Positions 8,391-17,535 of a stretch of 64,000 nt of DNA are shown here, piece after piece (the stretch's first letter is position 1; each line of letters starts with the position of its first letter). The stretch is from an uncultured Mediterraneibacter sp. (GTDB lineage: Bacteria > Bacillota > Clostridia > Lachnospirales > Lachnospiraceae), in contig CALWFV010000004.1 in NCBI GenBank assembly GCA_944377745.1, positions 1-64,000 on the forward strand. The letters run 5' to 3'. Both the position numbers and the translations under genes were made by a program. Below the pieces are notes generated by a model. It was not told where the DNA came from, did not search any database, and saw only the letters and a list, made by a program, of their open reading frames with translations.

Positions 8391-9211
8391 AAGAACGTTT
8401 GGATGTAATGCTTGTAAAAAGGAACCTTGCCGAGTCCAGAGAAAAGGCGAAAGCAGTGATCATGGCGGGAAACGTCTTTGTCAACGGACAGCGGGAGGAC
8501 AAGGCGGGGAGCACGTTCCCGCCGGATGCGGCGATTGAAGTTCGGGGACATGCCATGCCCTATGTGAGCCGCGGAGGCCTGAAACTTGAGAAAGCGATGG
8601 CAAATTTTGACGTGAGCGTGGAGGGGAAAGTCTGCACGGATGTGGGATCTTCCACGGGCGGATTTACAGACTGCATGCTCCAGAACGGGGCGAAAAAGGT
8701 ATTTGCCATCGATGTGGGACGTGGACAGCTGGACTGGAAACTTCGTCAGGACGAGAGGGTCGTGTGTATGGAAAAGACGAATATCCGCTACGTGACTCCC
8801 GAGGACATCGGCGAGCCTGTTGATTTCTCATCCATTGATGTCTCTTTTATCTCTCTGACCAAGGTGCTGGAACCGACCCGTAACTATCTGAGGGAAGATG
8901 GAGAGATCGTGGCGCTGATCAAACCCCAGTTCGAGGCAGGAAGAGAAAAGGTGGGGAAAAAGGGAGTCGTAAGAGAGAAGAGCACGCACCGTGAAGTGAT
9001 CCACAAGGTGGCGGACTATGCGGTATCCATCGGATTTGAGGTAAGAGCCATCGACTTTTCGCCGATCCGCGGGCCGGAGGGGAATATAGAATACCTTATC
9101 CATCTCAGGAAGTGCCCGGAAGAGGAAGCCGGGATGGCTATTCCCGCGGAAGATCTGGACAACATTGTGGATCAAGCCTTTGAGACGCTGGCGAAACAGC
9201 ACCACGCATAA
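8387..9211 (+). CDS. tlyA: TlyA family rRNA 2'-O-methyltransferase (hemolysin A family)
   Basis: Predicted SAM-dependent ribose methyltransferase of 16S/23S rRNA, as shown for mycobacterial TlyA; the 'hemolysin' name is historical. The 274 residues hold an N-terminal S4 RNA-binding domain (about 1-60, RLDVMLVKRNLAESREKAK) and an FtsJ/RrmJ-like Rossmann domain with the SAM loop DVGSSTGGFTDCML and IKPQFEAGREKVGKKGVV, characteristic of this family. It overlaps dxs by 4 bp and is followed by nadK after 20 bp. The exact modified nucleotide cannot be told from sequence. Confidence 0.92.
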   Translation: MKERLDVMLVKRNLAESREKAKAVIMAGNVFVNGQREDKAGSTFPPDAAIEVRGHAMPYVSRGGLKLEKAMANFDVSVEGKVCTDVGSSTGGFTDCMLQNGAKKVFAIDVGRGQLDWKLRQDERVVCMEKTNIRYVTPEDIGEPVDFSSIDVSFISLTKVLEPTRNYLREDGEIVALIKPQFEAGREKVGKKGVVREKSTHREVIHKVADYAVSIGFEVRAIDFSPIRGPEGNIEYLIHLRKCPEEEAGMAIPAEDLDNIVDQAFETLAKQHHA

Positions 9212-9231
9212 GACATCAGAAGAGGTTGGCT

Positions 9232-10065
9232 ATGGACTGTTTTTACATCATCACAAATTTATTAAAAGACAAAGATTTTGCGATCACAAACGAGATCCGC
9301 GCTTATATCGAGGACCATGGGAAGAAGTGTATTCTGTCCAGAAAAGATGAAGAGGGACATATTATTCCAGGAACTGTCCCGGAGGAGGCGGACTGCGCTC
9401 TGGTGCTGGGAGGCGATGGAACACTGATCCGGGCCGTGCGTGATATGGGAAGAGCCAGTCTTCCGCTCCTGGGCATCAATCTGGGAACCCTGGGATATCT
9501 GGCGGAAGTGGAACTGAAAGATTTCCGTCAGGCGCTGGACCGGCTTTTTGACAGTGTGCCGGACATTGAGGAGCGGATGATGCTGGAAGGCGTGACCGGC
9601 GATGGAAAACGGGATCTGGCGGTAAACGACATTGTTCTCGCGAGAGAAGGAAAGATACGGATTGTGCAGTTTAATCTGTATGTCAACGGAACACTGCTGA
9701 ATACATACCTCGCAGACGGGGTGATCATTTCTACGCCTACAGGAAGTACGGGGTACAATCTCTCGGCAGGGGGTCCCGTGGTGGAACCCACCGCGAGTAT
9801 GATCGTGATGACGCCGATCTGTTCACATGCACTTAATACCAGCAGTGTTGTGTTCTCGGCAGAGGATACGATCGAGATTGAGGTCTGTGAAGGAAGATAC
9901 GGCAGACAGGAAAAGGTCTCACTGTGCTTTGACGGCGCAGAACAGAGGACTCTTGTGACCGGAGACAGAGTCTGTATCCGAAGGGCGCCCGAGACTACCC
10001 GTCTGGTGAAACTGAGCAGGGAGAGCTTTATGAAAACAATGCGCAAAAAGATGAAAGGAAGCTGA
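9232..10065 (+). CDS. nadK: NAD(+)/NADH kinase
   Basis: Phosphorylates NAD to NADP. The 277-residue product has the diacylglycerol-kinase-like fold markers: GGDGT at 60-64 with catalytic D62, NLGTLGYLAE, the NDIVLAREG segment, then ADGVIISTPTGSTGYNLSAGG. ATG 9232 is preceded by AGAGG six bases upstream; the in-frame TTG at 9226 lies too close to it. Four bases separate it from argR, so the two are co-transcribed. Confidence 0.95.
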   Translation: MDCFYIITNLLKDKDFAITNEIRAYIEDHGKKCILSRKDEEGHIIPGTVPEEADCALVLGGDGTLIRAVRDMGRASLPLLGINLGTLGYLAEVELKDFRQALDRLFDSVPDIEERMMLEGVTGDGKRDLAVNDIVLAREGKIRIVQFNLYVNGTLLNTYLADGVIISTPTGSTGYNLSAGGPVVEPTASMIVMTPICSHALNTSSVVFSAEDTIEIEVCEGRYGRQEKVSLCFDGAEQRTLVTGDRVCIRRAPETTRLVKLSRESFMKTMRKKMKGS

Positions 10066-10069
10066 AAAG

Positions 10070-10525
10070 ATGAAAGTCAGTCGTCATGCAAAGATCATTG
10101 AACTTATCAGTCAGTATGACATCGAAACTCAGGAGGAGCTGGCCGAGTATCTCAACCGTGCCGGATTTAAAGTGACTCAGGCGACCGTATCCAGAGACAT
10201 ACGGGATCTGAAACTGACCAAGGTATCTGTGAACGGAGGAAAGCAGAAATATATCCTTCACAGACCCGAGGAGGGGATGAGTGAGAAGTATATCCGTGTT
10301 CTGAAGGACGGATATGTATCCATGGATATGGCGCAGAACATTCTTGTGATCAAAACTGTCTCGGGGATGGCGATGGCGGTGGCGGCTGCCCTTGACGCTA
10401 TGAAATGGAATGAAGTGGTAGGCTGCATTGCCGGGGATGATACGATCATGTGCGCCATCCGCACGGCGGAGGATACAGTGGCAGTGATGGAGAAGATAAG
10501 GAAGATCGTCTCAAAAGGAATATAG
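10070..10525 (+). CDS. argR: Arginine repressor ArgR
   Basis: Hexameric arginine-responsive regulator of arginine metabolism. The 151 residues show the N-terminal winged helix (RHAKIIELISQYDIETQEEL, then TQATVSRDIRDLKLTKV as recognition helix) and the C-terminal oligomerisation/arginine domain (GMAMAVAAALDAMKWNEVVGCIAGDDTI) with the conserved GDDT. Start is ATG 10070 after GGAAGCTGAAAAG. The position between nadK and recN is the standard Firmicute order and does not itself imply arginine genes nearby. Confidence 0.95.
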   Translation: MKVSRHAKIIELISQYDIETQEELAEYLNRAGFKVTQATVSRDIRDLKLTKVSVNGGKQKYILHRPEEGMSEKYIRVLKDGYVSMDMAQNILVIKTVSGMAMAVAAALDAMKWNEVVGCIAGDDTIMCAIRTAEDTVAVMEKIRKIVSKGI

Positions 10526-10534
10526 GTGTCGCTT

Positions 10535-12211
10535 ATGTTGAAAAATCTTTATGTGAAAAATCTTGCCCTGATCGATGAGACAGAAGTAGAGTTTACAGAA
10601 GGGCTTAATATACTCACCGGAGAGACCGGTGCCGGCAAATCTCTTCTTCTGGGATCGGTCAACCTTGCATTGGGCGGAAAGTACAGTGCGGATATGCTGA
10701 GGAACGGCACCAGGAGCGGACTGGTCGAGATCACATTTACCGTGGACGATGAAAAGACCGTGAAACGCCTGGAAGAGCTGGATATTTTCCCGGAGGACGG
10801 CTGCATTGTCCTGGGGCGAAAACTGATGGAAGGCAGGAGCGTAAGCCGTATCAACGGAGAAAAAGTGAATATGACTGTGCTCCGTGCAGTGGCCGGACTG
10901 CTGATCGATATCCATGGACAGCACGACAGTCAGAATCTGCTCCAGAAAAAGAACCATCTTTCTCTTCTTGATCTGTACGCAAAGCAGAAGACATCACCTC
11001 TGCTTGAAAAAATGCGTTCGGCATTTGAGGAATACCGCAGGCTTTGCCGGAAAAAGGAAGAGTCGGCGGTAGACGAGGAGGGCAGGAGGAAAGAAGCTGC
11101 CCTTGCGGAATTTGAGATCAAAGAGATCGAGGAAGCACAGCTTATACCCGGGGAGGATGAAGAACTGGAGGAAGAATACCGCAGGATGACGGAGAGCAGG
11201 CGGATCACTTCCGCTGTGGCGGAGGCATACCAGTATACGGCGGAGGATGCAAGAGGAAACGCTAGTGATTTTCTCAGCCGTGCGATCCGGGCGCTTCAGG
11301 AGGCGTCGGAGTTTGACGAGGCGGGCTCCCAGCTCTATGCCCAGCTTCTGGAGGCGGACAGCCTTCTCAACGATTTTAACCGGGAACTGTCAGAATATGC
11401 GAAAAGCTTCGAATTTTCCGAAGAGGAGTTCCAGGAGACGGAAAGCAGGCTGAACCTGTTAAATCATTTAAAGGCAAAATATGGAAAAACAGTTTCTGAT
11501 ATACTGGCATACTGTGACGAGAAAAAGCAGAGGCTAAGTGAACTGGAAGATTACGATTCTTTCATGCAGGAACTTGACGGGAAAATAGAAAAAGCGCTGG
11601 ATAAAGTGGCGAAGATTTCAGAAAAGCTCCACGCTGTCAGAGAGCGCGCTGCCCGGGATCTGGAAAAAGAGATTGGATCGCAGATGCAGGAACTCAACTT
11701 TGCGGATGCCCGGTTTGAAATCCGGCTCATCGACACAGGGCGATACAGCGCGTTGGGGAGGGATGACGCCGAGTTCTATATGTCAGCGAATCCGGGGGAA
11801 CCGTTAAAGCCTCTCGGAAGCGTGGCTTCCGGCGGAGAACTGTCCCGTGTCATGCTTGCCATCAAGACTGTGCTTGCCGATGAAGAGGATACGCCGACGC
11901 TGATCTTCGATGAGATCGACACCGGGATCTCCGGGATCACAGCCGGAAAGGTCGGGGAGAAGCTGAAGCTGATCGGAAAGAGCCGACAGGTCCTCTGCAT
12001 CACCCATCTTCCCCAGATCGCGGCAGTGGCGGATTCCCATTATCTGATCAAAAAAGAAATTGATGGAAATTCTGTGAGAACTGTGATAGAACTCCTGGAC
12101 GACGATGCCTCGACGGAGGAACTGGCAAGAATGCTGGGAGGAGCCAATATTACGGGAAATATCCTTGAGAGCGCAAGAGAAATGAAACAACTGGCAAAGA
12201 GTGAAATATAA
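10535..12211 (+). CDS. recN: DNA repair protein RecN
   Basis: SMC-like ATPase recruited early to double-strand breaks. The 558-residue protein has Walker A GETGAGKS at 29-36, long coiled-coil arms with the central region from about 150 to 370, a signature GSVASGGELSRVMLAIK and Walker B LIFDEIDTGISG (D459, E460), followed by ITHLPQIAA. ATG 10535 gives the usual MLKNLYVKNLALIDE start; GTG 10526, directly after the argR stop with AAAAGG seven bases upstream, is a real alternative. A strong terminator at 12249 ends the operon that began at nusB. Confidence 0.95.
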   Translation: MLKNLYVKNLALIDETEVEFTEGLNILTGETGAGKSLLLGSVNLALGGKYSADMLRNGTRSGLVEITFTVDDEKTVKRLEELDIFPEDGCIVLGRKLMEGRSVSRINGEKVNMTVLRAVAGLLIDIHGQHDSQNLLQKKNHLSLLDLYAKQKTSPLLEKMRSAFEEYRRLCRKKEESAVDEEGRRKEAALAEFEIKEIEEAQLIPGEDEELEEEYRRMTESRRITSAVAEAYQYTAEDARGNASDFLSRAIRALQEASEFDEAGSQLYAQLLEADSLLNDFNRELSEYAKSFEFSEEEFQETESRLNLLNHLKAKYGKTVSDILAYCDEKKQRLSELEDYDSFMQELDGKIEKALDKVAKISEKLHAVRERAARDLEKEIGSQMQELNFADARFEIRLIDTGRYSALGRDDAEFYMSANPGEPLKPLGSVASGGELSRVMLAIKTVLADEEDTPTLIFDEIDTGISGITAGKVGEKLKLIGKSRQVLCITHLPQIAAVADSHYLIKKEIDGNSVRTVIELLDDDASTEELARMLGGANITGNILESAREMKQLAKSEI

Positions 12212-12246
12212 TACCAGTGTGAAATGAGTCACACCCACACATACTA

Positions 12247-12276
12247 AAAGCGGATACAGTTTGTATCCGCTTTTTT
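12247..12276 (+). terminator. Strong intrinsic terminator after recN
   Basis: Stem AGCGGATAC/GTATCCGCT with loop AGTTT, extended by A/T pairs and followed by TTTTTT. It closes the nusB-recN operon. Confidence 0.9.
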
Positions 12277-12384
12277 GCGCGATAAGCCCGGCGAACGGCT
12301 TTGCCGTGAGCTGTCCGTGATATCGCGGCGTACAGGGGAAGAGGAGCTTCCCCTGTACGATCATACGGAAAGGGTGTGGTTGAT

Positions 12385-13461
12385 ATGAAAGGAAGCCGGA
12401 AGCGGACGGGAAAACGTCTACTGACGGCGGTTTTCCTGATGTTTGCCGCCTGTGCCGGCTGGGTCTGTGCCGGCGCGCTGGAACAGGAAAACGAGATCAG
12501 ACAGGCAGAGGCCAGTACGAAAACGGAGGGGGAGACTGTGCTTCTGGGCGGCATGCCGGTGGGAATCTATATGGAGACGGACGGCGTCATGGTCCTGAGT
12601 ACGGAGACCATGAAAGGGATCGACGGCGGAGAGTACGAGCCGGCGGAAGGGTTGGTCCGGACCGGAGACTATATTACCGCAGTAAACGGCGAGCTGATAA
12701 GCGGGAAATCAGAGCTGCTGGATGCGGTAGAACATCTTGACAGTGAAAATGTGGTGCTCACCCTTCAGAGAGGGGAAGAGACGATGGATGTGCGGATCCG
12801 GCCGGTGGAGTGCGAACCGGATGAATACAGACTGGGGATCTGGGTCAGAGATAATGTTCAGGGACTTGGCACAGTCACATTTGTGACAGGACAGAGCAGG
12901 TTCGGCGCGCTGGGACACGGGATCCATGATGTGGACACCAATGTTCTCATGTCGGTATCAGGAGGAACTCTGTATAAGACGAGTATCCAGGATATCCTGA
13001 AAGGGCAGGACGGGAATCCGGGGACAATGGAAGGGATTATTGTATACAACAGTTACAATATCCTGGGGAGTATTGACAAGAATACAGAGGCAGGGATTTA
13101 CGGGACGGTTGACCGGATTGATCAGCTTTTTGATGAACAGATCCCTATAGAGACCGCGTCAACAGACGAGATCGAGACTGGAAGTGCCACGATTCGCTGC
13201 TTTGTCGATAATGAACTGAAGGAGTATGAAATTCAGGTGACAGATATCGACAGATCAGGGAGTGAGATCAATAAAGGCCTGGTGATCCAGGTGACAGATC
13301 CCGAGCTTCTTGAAAAAACAGGGGGAATTATACAAGGTATGAGCGGAAGTCCGATCATTCAGAATGGCAAACTGATCGGTGCAGTTACACATGTATTTGT
13401 CCAGGATTCGACAAAAGGGTATGGCATTTTTATCGAAAATATGCTGGACCAGGTAAAATAA
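12385..13461 (+). CDS. spoIVB: SpoIVB peptidase, S55 family
   Basis: Serine peptidase secreted from the forespore that cleaves SpoIVFA and thereby triggers pro-sigma-K processing. The product (358 residues from ATG 12385; GTG 12376 would add three) has an N-terminal basic signal/membrane anchor (KRLLTAVFLMFAACAGWVC), a PDZ domain (about 50-125, GLVRTGDYITAVNGELI), then the S55 domain with the catalytic histidine region LGHGIHDVDTN (H178) and the serine motif GMSGSPIIQNGKLIGAVTHV (318 onward). It is somewhat shorter than B. subtilis SpoIVB. The recN-spoIVB-spo0A order is conserved in spore formers and supports a sporulating host. Confidence 0.95.
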   Translation: MKGSRKRTGKRLLTAVFLMFAACAGWVCAGALEQENEIRQAEASTKTEGETVLLGGMPVGIYMETDGVMVLSTETMKGIDGGEYEPAEGLVRTGDYITAVNGELISGKSELLDAVEHLDSENVVLTLQRGEETMDVRIRPVECEPDEYRLGIWVRDNVQGLGTVTFVTGQSRFGALGHGIHDVDTNVLMSVSGGTLYKTSIQDILKGQDGNPGTMEGIIVYNSYNILGSIDKNTEAGIYGTVDRIDQLFDEQIPIETASTDEIETGSATIRCFVDNELKEYEIQVTDIDRSGSEINKGLVIQVTDPELLEKTGGIIQGMSGSPIIQNGKLIGAVTHVFVQDSTKGYGIFIENMLDQVK

Positions 13462-13468
13462 TCTGATT

Positions 13469-13487
13469 TGTCGAATTTTGTGTCGAA
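13469..13487 (+). promoter_or_regulatory. Two Spo0A boxes upstream of spo0A
   Basis: Two exact TGTCGAA heptamers at 13469-13475 and 13481-13487, 12 bp apart on the same face, match the Spo0A binding core. They lie about 20-38 bp upstream of the -35 of the spo0A promoter, the position expected for autoregulation by phosphorylated Spo0A. Confidence 0.75.
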
Positions 13488-13506
13488 TTAGTGTTACAAA
13501 AACTCC

Positions 13507-13535
13507 TTGATTCCGCAATTTAAGACCATTATAAT
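13507..13535 (+). promoter_or_regulatory. Promoter of spo0A
   Basis: TTGATT (13507-13512), 17-bp spacer, TATAAT (13530-13535), a good vegetative promoter. The start codon is 53 bp downstream. No convincing separate sigma-H promoter was identified by eye. Confidence 0.75.
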
Positions 13536-13588
13536 AAGCGAGTGGCGTTTTCAAAGGATGGTTCTCAAAGTCTGAAGGAGAGAAGAGT

Positions 13589-14380
13589 ATGGAGCATTTG
13601 AGTGTGGCCGTCGCTGACGATAACCAGAGGATCCTCGACATGATTGAAACTGTCATAGGTATGGATAAAGAGCTGAATCTGGTAGGAAAAGCAAAGAACG
13701 GTGAAGAGATGTGTCAGATTATCAAAAACAGACAGCCGGATGTTGTTCTTCTCGACCTGATTATGCCGAAAATGGACGGATTGACTGTGATGGAGCGCAT
13801 CAATCAGGACACGAGTTTAGACAAACGTCCATATTTTATCGTGATCACAGCGGTGGGACAGGAAAAGATTACAGAAGACGCCTTTAACAAAGGCGCAAAT
13901 TACTATGTCATGAAGCCGTTTAACAACGAAATGTTGCTGAACAGGATAAAATCTGTCAGAAAAATGTCTCGAAATACAGAAAGAAAAAATGAAGATATCA
14001 TAACAGAAAATACAGCAGGGGGAGAAAATCTGGAGACACGCGTGACAAACATGCTCCATGAGATCGGGATTCCGGCGCATATAAAAGGGTATCATTATCT
14101 CAGGGACGCAATTATGATGGCAGTGGAAGACATGGATGTGCTCAACGCGATCACGAAAGTTCTGTATCCGACGGTGGCGAAAAAGTATCAGACCACCTCT
14201 AGCCGGGTGGAACGGGCCATACGTCATGCCATCGAGGTGGCGTGGAGCAGGGGAAAACTGGACACACTTGATGAGCTGTTCGGCTACACTGTGAGCACAG
14301 GGAAGGGAAAGCCTACAAACTCAGAATTTATCGCGCTGATCGCTGATACGATCCAGCTGGAATACAGACGGAGAAACTGA
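13589..14380 (+). CDS. spo0A: Sporulation transcription factor Spo0A
   Basis: Master regulator of entry into sporulation; a response regulator phosphorylated by phosphorelay or orphan kinases. The 263 residues comprise a receiver domain (1-125) with the phosphoacceptor D56 in [14 protein letters not shown] and the acidic pair ADD near the N-terminus, a linker, and the DNA-binding Spo0A_C domain (about 150-263) with the recognition region [32 protein letters not shown] precedes ATG. Two TGTCGAA boxes upstream of its promoter indicate autoregulation. It is separated from spoIVB by a promoter and from glgA by another. Confidence 0.98.
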   Translation: MEHLSVAVADDNQRILDMIETVIGMDKELNLVGKAKNGEEMCQIIKNRQPDVVLLDLIMPKMDGLTVMERINQDTSLDKRPYFIVITAVGQEKITEDAFNKGANYYVMKPFNNEMLLNRIKSVRKMSRNTERKNEDIITENTAGGENLETRVTNMLHEIGIPAHIKGYHYLRDAIMMAVEDMDVLNAITKVLYPTVAKKYQTTSSRVERAIRHAIEVAWSRGKLDTLDELFGYTVSTGKGKPTNSEFIALIADTIQLEYRRRN

Positions 14381-14425
14381 AGAAGTCCGGGGCGCGCAGT
14401 CAGGGAAGTACAGCAATAAAATCCT

Positions 14426-14453
14426 TTGCATTATGGGGAAAATGAGGTATAAT
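14426..14453 (+). promoter_or_regulatory. Promoter of glgA
   Basis: TTGCAT (14426-14431), 16-bp spacer, TATAAT (14448-14453), about 50 bp upstream of the chosen start codon. Confidence 0.7.
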
Positions 14454-14505
14454 GATCAATAGTGAAAGCCGTGTGGCGATTTTGCAGAAAATGGAGGATA
14501 GTAGT

Positions 14506-15954
14506 ATGAAAAACATTTTGTTTGCTTCTTCAGAATGTGTACCCTTTATCAAGACAGGTGGCCTTGCAGACGTTGTAGGCTCACTTCCCAAAGAATTTGA
14601 TAAAGAGAAATATGATGTCCGCGTCGTTCTTCCAAAATACACATGCATGAAGCAGGAATGGAAAGACCGGATGGAGTATGTGAGTCATTTTTATATGGAT
14701 ATCGCGGGCCAGAATCAGTATGTGGGAATCATGAAGACGGTTCTGAACGACATTACATTCTATTTCATTGACAACGAACATTATTTCAGCGGTTTTGCAC
14801 CGTATGACGGGGATCCGAAGTGGGGCATCGAGAAATTTGCATTTTTCTCGAAAGCTGTGCTGAGCATCCTTCCGGTCATCGGTTTCCGCCCGGATCTGAT
14901 CCACTGCCATGACTGGCAGACCGGACTGATCCCGGTATACCTTGACAATTTCCGTTATATGGGCGAATACTATCGCGGGATCAAGACTGTCATGACGATA
15001 CATAACCTGAAGTTCCAGGGAGTGTGGGACACGAAGACGGTCAGAGGGATCACAGGTCTGCCGGAGTATTATTTTGTTCCGGATAAGATGGAAGCGTACA
15101 AGGACGCCAATCTGTTAAAGGGCGGTATCGTCTATGCGGATAAAGTGACAACGGTAAGCCAGAGTTATGCGGAGGAGATCAAGACGCCGTTCTATGGCGA
15201 GGGTCTGGACGGCCTGATGTCCGCCCGCTCCAACGATCTGGTGGGTATCGTGAACGGACTGGATTATGACGACTGGAATCCGGCGACGGACAGCCGGATC
15301 GCAAAGAACTTTACGATCGGGGATTTCCGCAAAAACAAAGTGATGAACAAGACGGCGCTCCAGGAGGAACTGGGCCTGAACAGAGATCCTCACGTAATGC
15401 TGATCGGCATGGTCTCCCGTCTGACGGATCAGAAAGGGTTCGATCTGATCGATTATGTGATGGACGAGCTGTGTCAGGACGCGGTGCAGATCGTAGTGCT
15501 GGGAACCGGCGATGTGAAGTATGAGAACATGTTCCGCCATTTTGCATGGAAGTATTCGGGAAGGGTCTCCGCAAATATCTACTACTCAGATGAACTTTCA
15601 CATAAGATCTATGCGTCCTGTGATACATTCCTGATGCCGTCCCTGTTTGAACCATGCGGACTGAGCCAGCTCATGAGCCTTCGTTACGGAACGTTGCCGA
15701 TTGTCAGAGAGACCGGCGGACTCAAAGATACGGTGGAACCGTACAACGAGTTTGAGAAGACAGGAACGGGCTTCAGCTTCAGCAATTACAATGCTCATGA
15801 GATGCTGAGTACAGTGCGTTATGCGGAGCGGATCTACTACGACAGGAAGAGAGACTGGAATAACATTGTGGAGAGAGCCATGAGCCAGGACTTCTCATGG
15901 AAGACTTCGGCAGGAAAATATGAAGAACTGTACAGGGGCCTTATCGGAGAATAG
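14506..15954 (+). CDS. glgA: Glycogen synthase (ADP-glucose), GT5
   Basis: Elongates alpha-1,4-glucan from ADP-glucose. The 482-residue protein has the GT5 N-terminal KTGGLADVVGSLPK (K16 binds the sugar nucleotide), LIHCHDWQTGLIPVY, VSRLTDQKGFDLI at the C-terminal Rossmann fold, and the catalytic loop FEPCGLSQL with E382. ATG 14506 has GGAGG at 14493-14497; an upstream in-frame ATG at 14452 overlaps the -10 element and cannot be used. No other glycogen gene is adjacent, so it is transcribed either alone or with metF, which follows after 15 bp. Confidence 0.95.
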   Translation: MKNILFASSECVPFIKTGGLADVVGSLPKEFDKEKYDVRVVLPKYTCMKQEWKDRMEYVSHFYMDIAGQNQYVGIMKTVLNDITFYFIDNEHYFSGFAPYDGDPKWGIEKFAFFSKAVLSILPVIGFRPDLIHCHDWQTGLIPVYLDNFRYMGEYYRGIKTVMTIHNLKFQGVWDTKTVRGITGLPEYYFVPDKMEAYKDANLLKGGIVYADKVTTVSQSYAEEIKTPFYGEGLDGLMSARSNDLVGIVNGLDYDDWNPATDSRIAKNFTIGDFRKNKVMNKTALQEELGLNRDPHVMLIGMVSRLTDQKGFDLIDYVMDELCQDAVQIVVLGTGDVKYENMFRHFAWKYSGRVSANIYYSDELSHKIYASCDTFLMPSLFEPCGLSQLMSLRYGTLPIVRETGGLKDTVEPYNEFEKTGTGFSFSNYNAHEMLSTVRYAERIYYDRKRDWNNIVERAMSQDFSWKTSAGKYEELYRGLIGE

Positions 15955-15969
15955 GAGAAAATACACTGA

Positions 15970-16839
15970 ATGAAGATCATTGACAGACTGAACGAAGACA
16001 GAATACACATATCCTTTGAGGTGTTTCCTCCCAAGACGGATGACGGGATCGAGAGAGTTCTTGCGACGACAGATGAGATCGCAAAACTCGATCCCACATT
16101 TATCAGTGTTACATATGGCGCCGGCGGAGGGACGAGCAAAAATACTGCAAGGATCGCTTCCCACATCAAGAATGATCTCCATGTTCTGAGTCTGGCTCAT
16201 CTGACCTGCGCTTCTTCCACGAAAGATGAGGTGCGTGGCGTGATCGAGAATCTGAAAAATCTGGGAATCGAGAATATCCTCGCCTTGCGCGGGGATATTC
16301 CGCCGAATATGGCGTTCCCGGACGGAGACCGGTTTCGCTATGCATGGGAACTGGTGGGAGAGATCCGGCGCCACGGTAATTTCTGTATCGGCGCGGCCTG
16401 CTATCCGGAGGGACATGTGGAGAATGAACATAAAGCGGATGACATCAGATACCTGAAACAGAAGGTGGACTGCGGAGTGGACTTCCTTACCACACAGATG
16501 TTTTTTGACAATGACATCCACTACAATTTCCTCTACCGGATCCGGGAGGCCGGGATCACGGTGCCGGTGCTGCCCGGCATCATGCCGATCACCAGCGCGT
16601 CGCAGATGAAGCGCAGCCAGGAACTTTCCGGAACTGTGTTCCCGAGGAGGTTCCTCTCGATCCTCGACCGGTTTGGAAGTTCCCCTGAGGCCATGAAGCA
16701 GGCGGGGATTGCCTATGCCACGGACCAGATCATCGATCTGCTGGCGAACGGCGTGAAGAATATACATATTTATTCGATGAATAAGCCGGAGGTTGCGGCT
16801 GCGATCATAAGCAATATTTCGGAGATCATCACATGTTAG
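15970..16839 (+). CDS. metF: Methylenetetrahydrofolate reductase [NAD(P)H]
   Basis: FAD-dependent TIM-barrel enzyme reducing 5,10-methylene-THF to 5-methyl-THF. The 289 residues show the conserved start IHISFEVFPPKTDDG, SVTYGAGG, HLTCASSTKDEV, ILALRGDIPPN and QMFFDND, in family order. It is the first gene of a methionine block: the MetH activation protein begins at its stop and metH follows. The product of MetF is the methyl donor used by MetH, so the genes form a pathway unit. RBS AGGAG lies about 11 bases upstream of ATG. Confidence 0.96.
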   Translation: MKIIDRLNEDRIHISFEVFPPKTDDGIERVLATTDEIAKLDPTFISVTYGAGGGTSKNTARIASHIKNDLHVLSLAHLTCASSTKDEVRGVIENLKNLGIENILALRGDIPPNMAFPDGDRFRYAWELVGEIRRHGNFCIGAACYPEGHVENEHKADDIRYLKQKVDCGVDFLTTQMFFDNDIHYNFLYRIREAGITVPVLPGIMPITSASQMKRSQELSGTVFPRRFLSILDRFGSSPEAMKQAGIAYATDQIIDLLANGVKNIHIYSMNKPEVAAAIISNISEIITC

Positions 16840-16847
16840 GAGCGAAT

Positions 16848-17489
16848 ATGGAAAGACGGGAAAAAGAAGCCGTCCGTTATCTGGGATTCGGAAAAAATGC
16901 GGTGGATGACAGAACTCTGGCGCTGATCCGGGAATCGTTTGAAGACCTGGACCGGGAAGCCGGGAAGAAGTCGGTTCACCGTGTTTTTGATGTGGAGCAG
17001 ACGGCGGAAGACAGGATCGTGATCGGTCCGATGGATATCAAAAGCAGGAGCCTGGGAAGAAATCTGAAAGGATGCGAAAAAGTCATCCTGTTCGGGGCAA
17101 CTCTGGGAACCGGCGTGGACCGGCTGATCACCAGGACTTCCCTGACCAATATGGCGAAGGCGGCTGTGCTGCAGGCGTGTGCCGCGGCGCTTCTGGAAGA
17201 ATACTGTGACGAATGTCAGGAGAAGATAGGGGAGGAGATGGGAAAGGAAGGCATGTACCTGCGTCCCCGTTTCAGCCCCGGGTACGGGGACTTTGATATC
17301 TCTCATCAGGAGACCCTCATGCGGATGCTGGACTGCGCAAAGACGATCGGCCTTACCATGACGGACAGCTTCATGATGACGCCCACGAAATCGGTGACTG
17401 CACTGATCGGAGCGGGAAAACTCAGGATGAACTGTCCTGTGTCCGGCTGTGAGACATGCGGAAAGAAGGACTGCTCCTTCCGGCGATAA
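16848..17489 (+). CDS. Methionine synthase activation-domain protein
   Basis: Stand-alone version of the C-terminal SAM-binding activation domain that reductively re-methylates oxidised cobalamin on MetH. The product (213 residues; 218 if ATG 16833 is used) contains VILFGATLGTGVDRLI, RPRFSPGYGDFDISHQ, which matches the R-x-x-P-G-Y activation-domain motif, and TPTKSVTALIGAG, and ends in a cysteine-rich CPVSGCETCGKKDC tail. AGGAG at 16838-16842 favours ATG 16848; ATG 16833 overlaps the metF stop. It lies between metF and a MetH that lacks this domain, which supports a split methionine synthase. Confidence 0.88.
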   Translation: MERREKEAVRYLGFGKNAVDDRTLALIRESFEDLDREAGKKSVHRVFDVEQTAEDRIVIGPMDIKSRSLGRNLKGCEKVILFGATLGTGVDRLITRTSLTNMAKAAVLQACAAALLEEYCDECQEKIGEEMGKEGMYLRPRFSPGYGDFDISHQETLMRMLDCAKTIGLTMTDSFMMTPTKSVTALIGAGKLRMNCPVSGCETCGKKDCSFRR

Positions 17490-17535
17490 ACACAGACGAT
17501 GGCAGGAACACGGCAGAAAAAGAAAGGATACAGAT

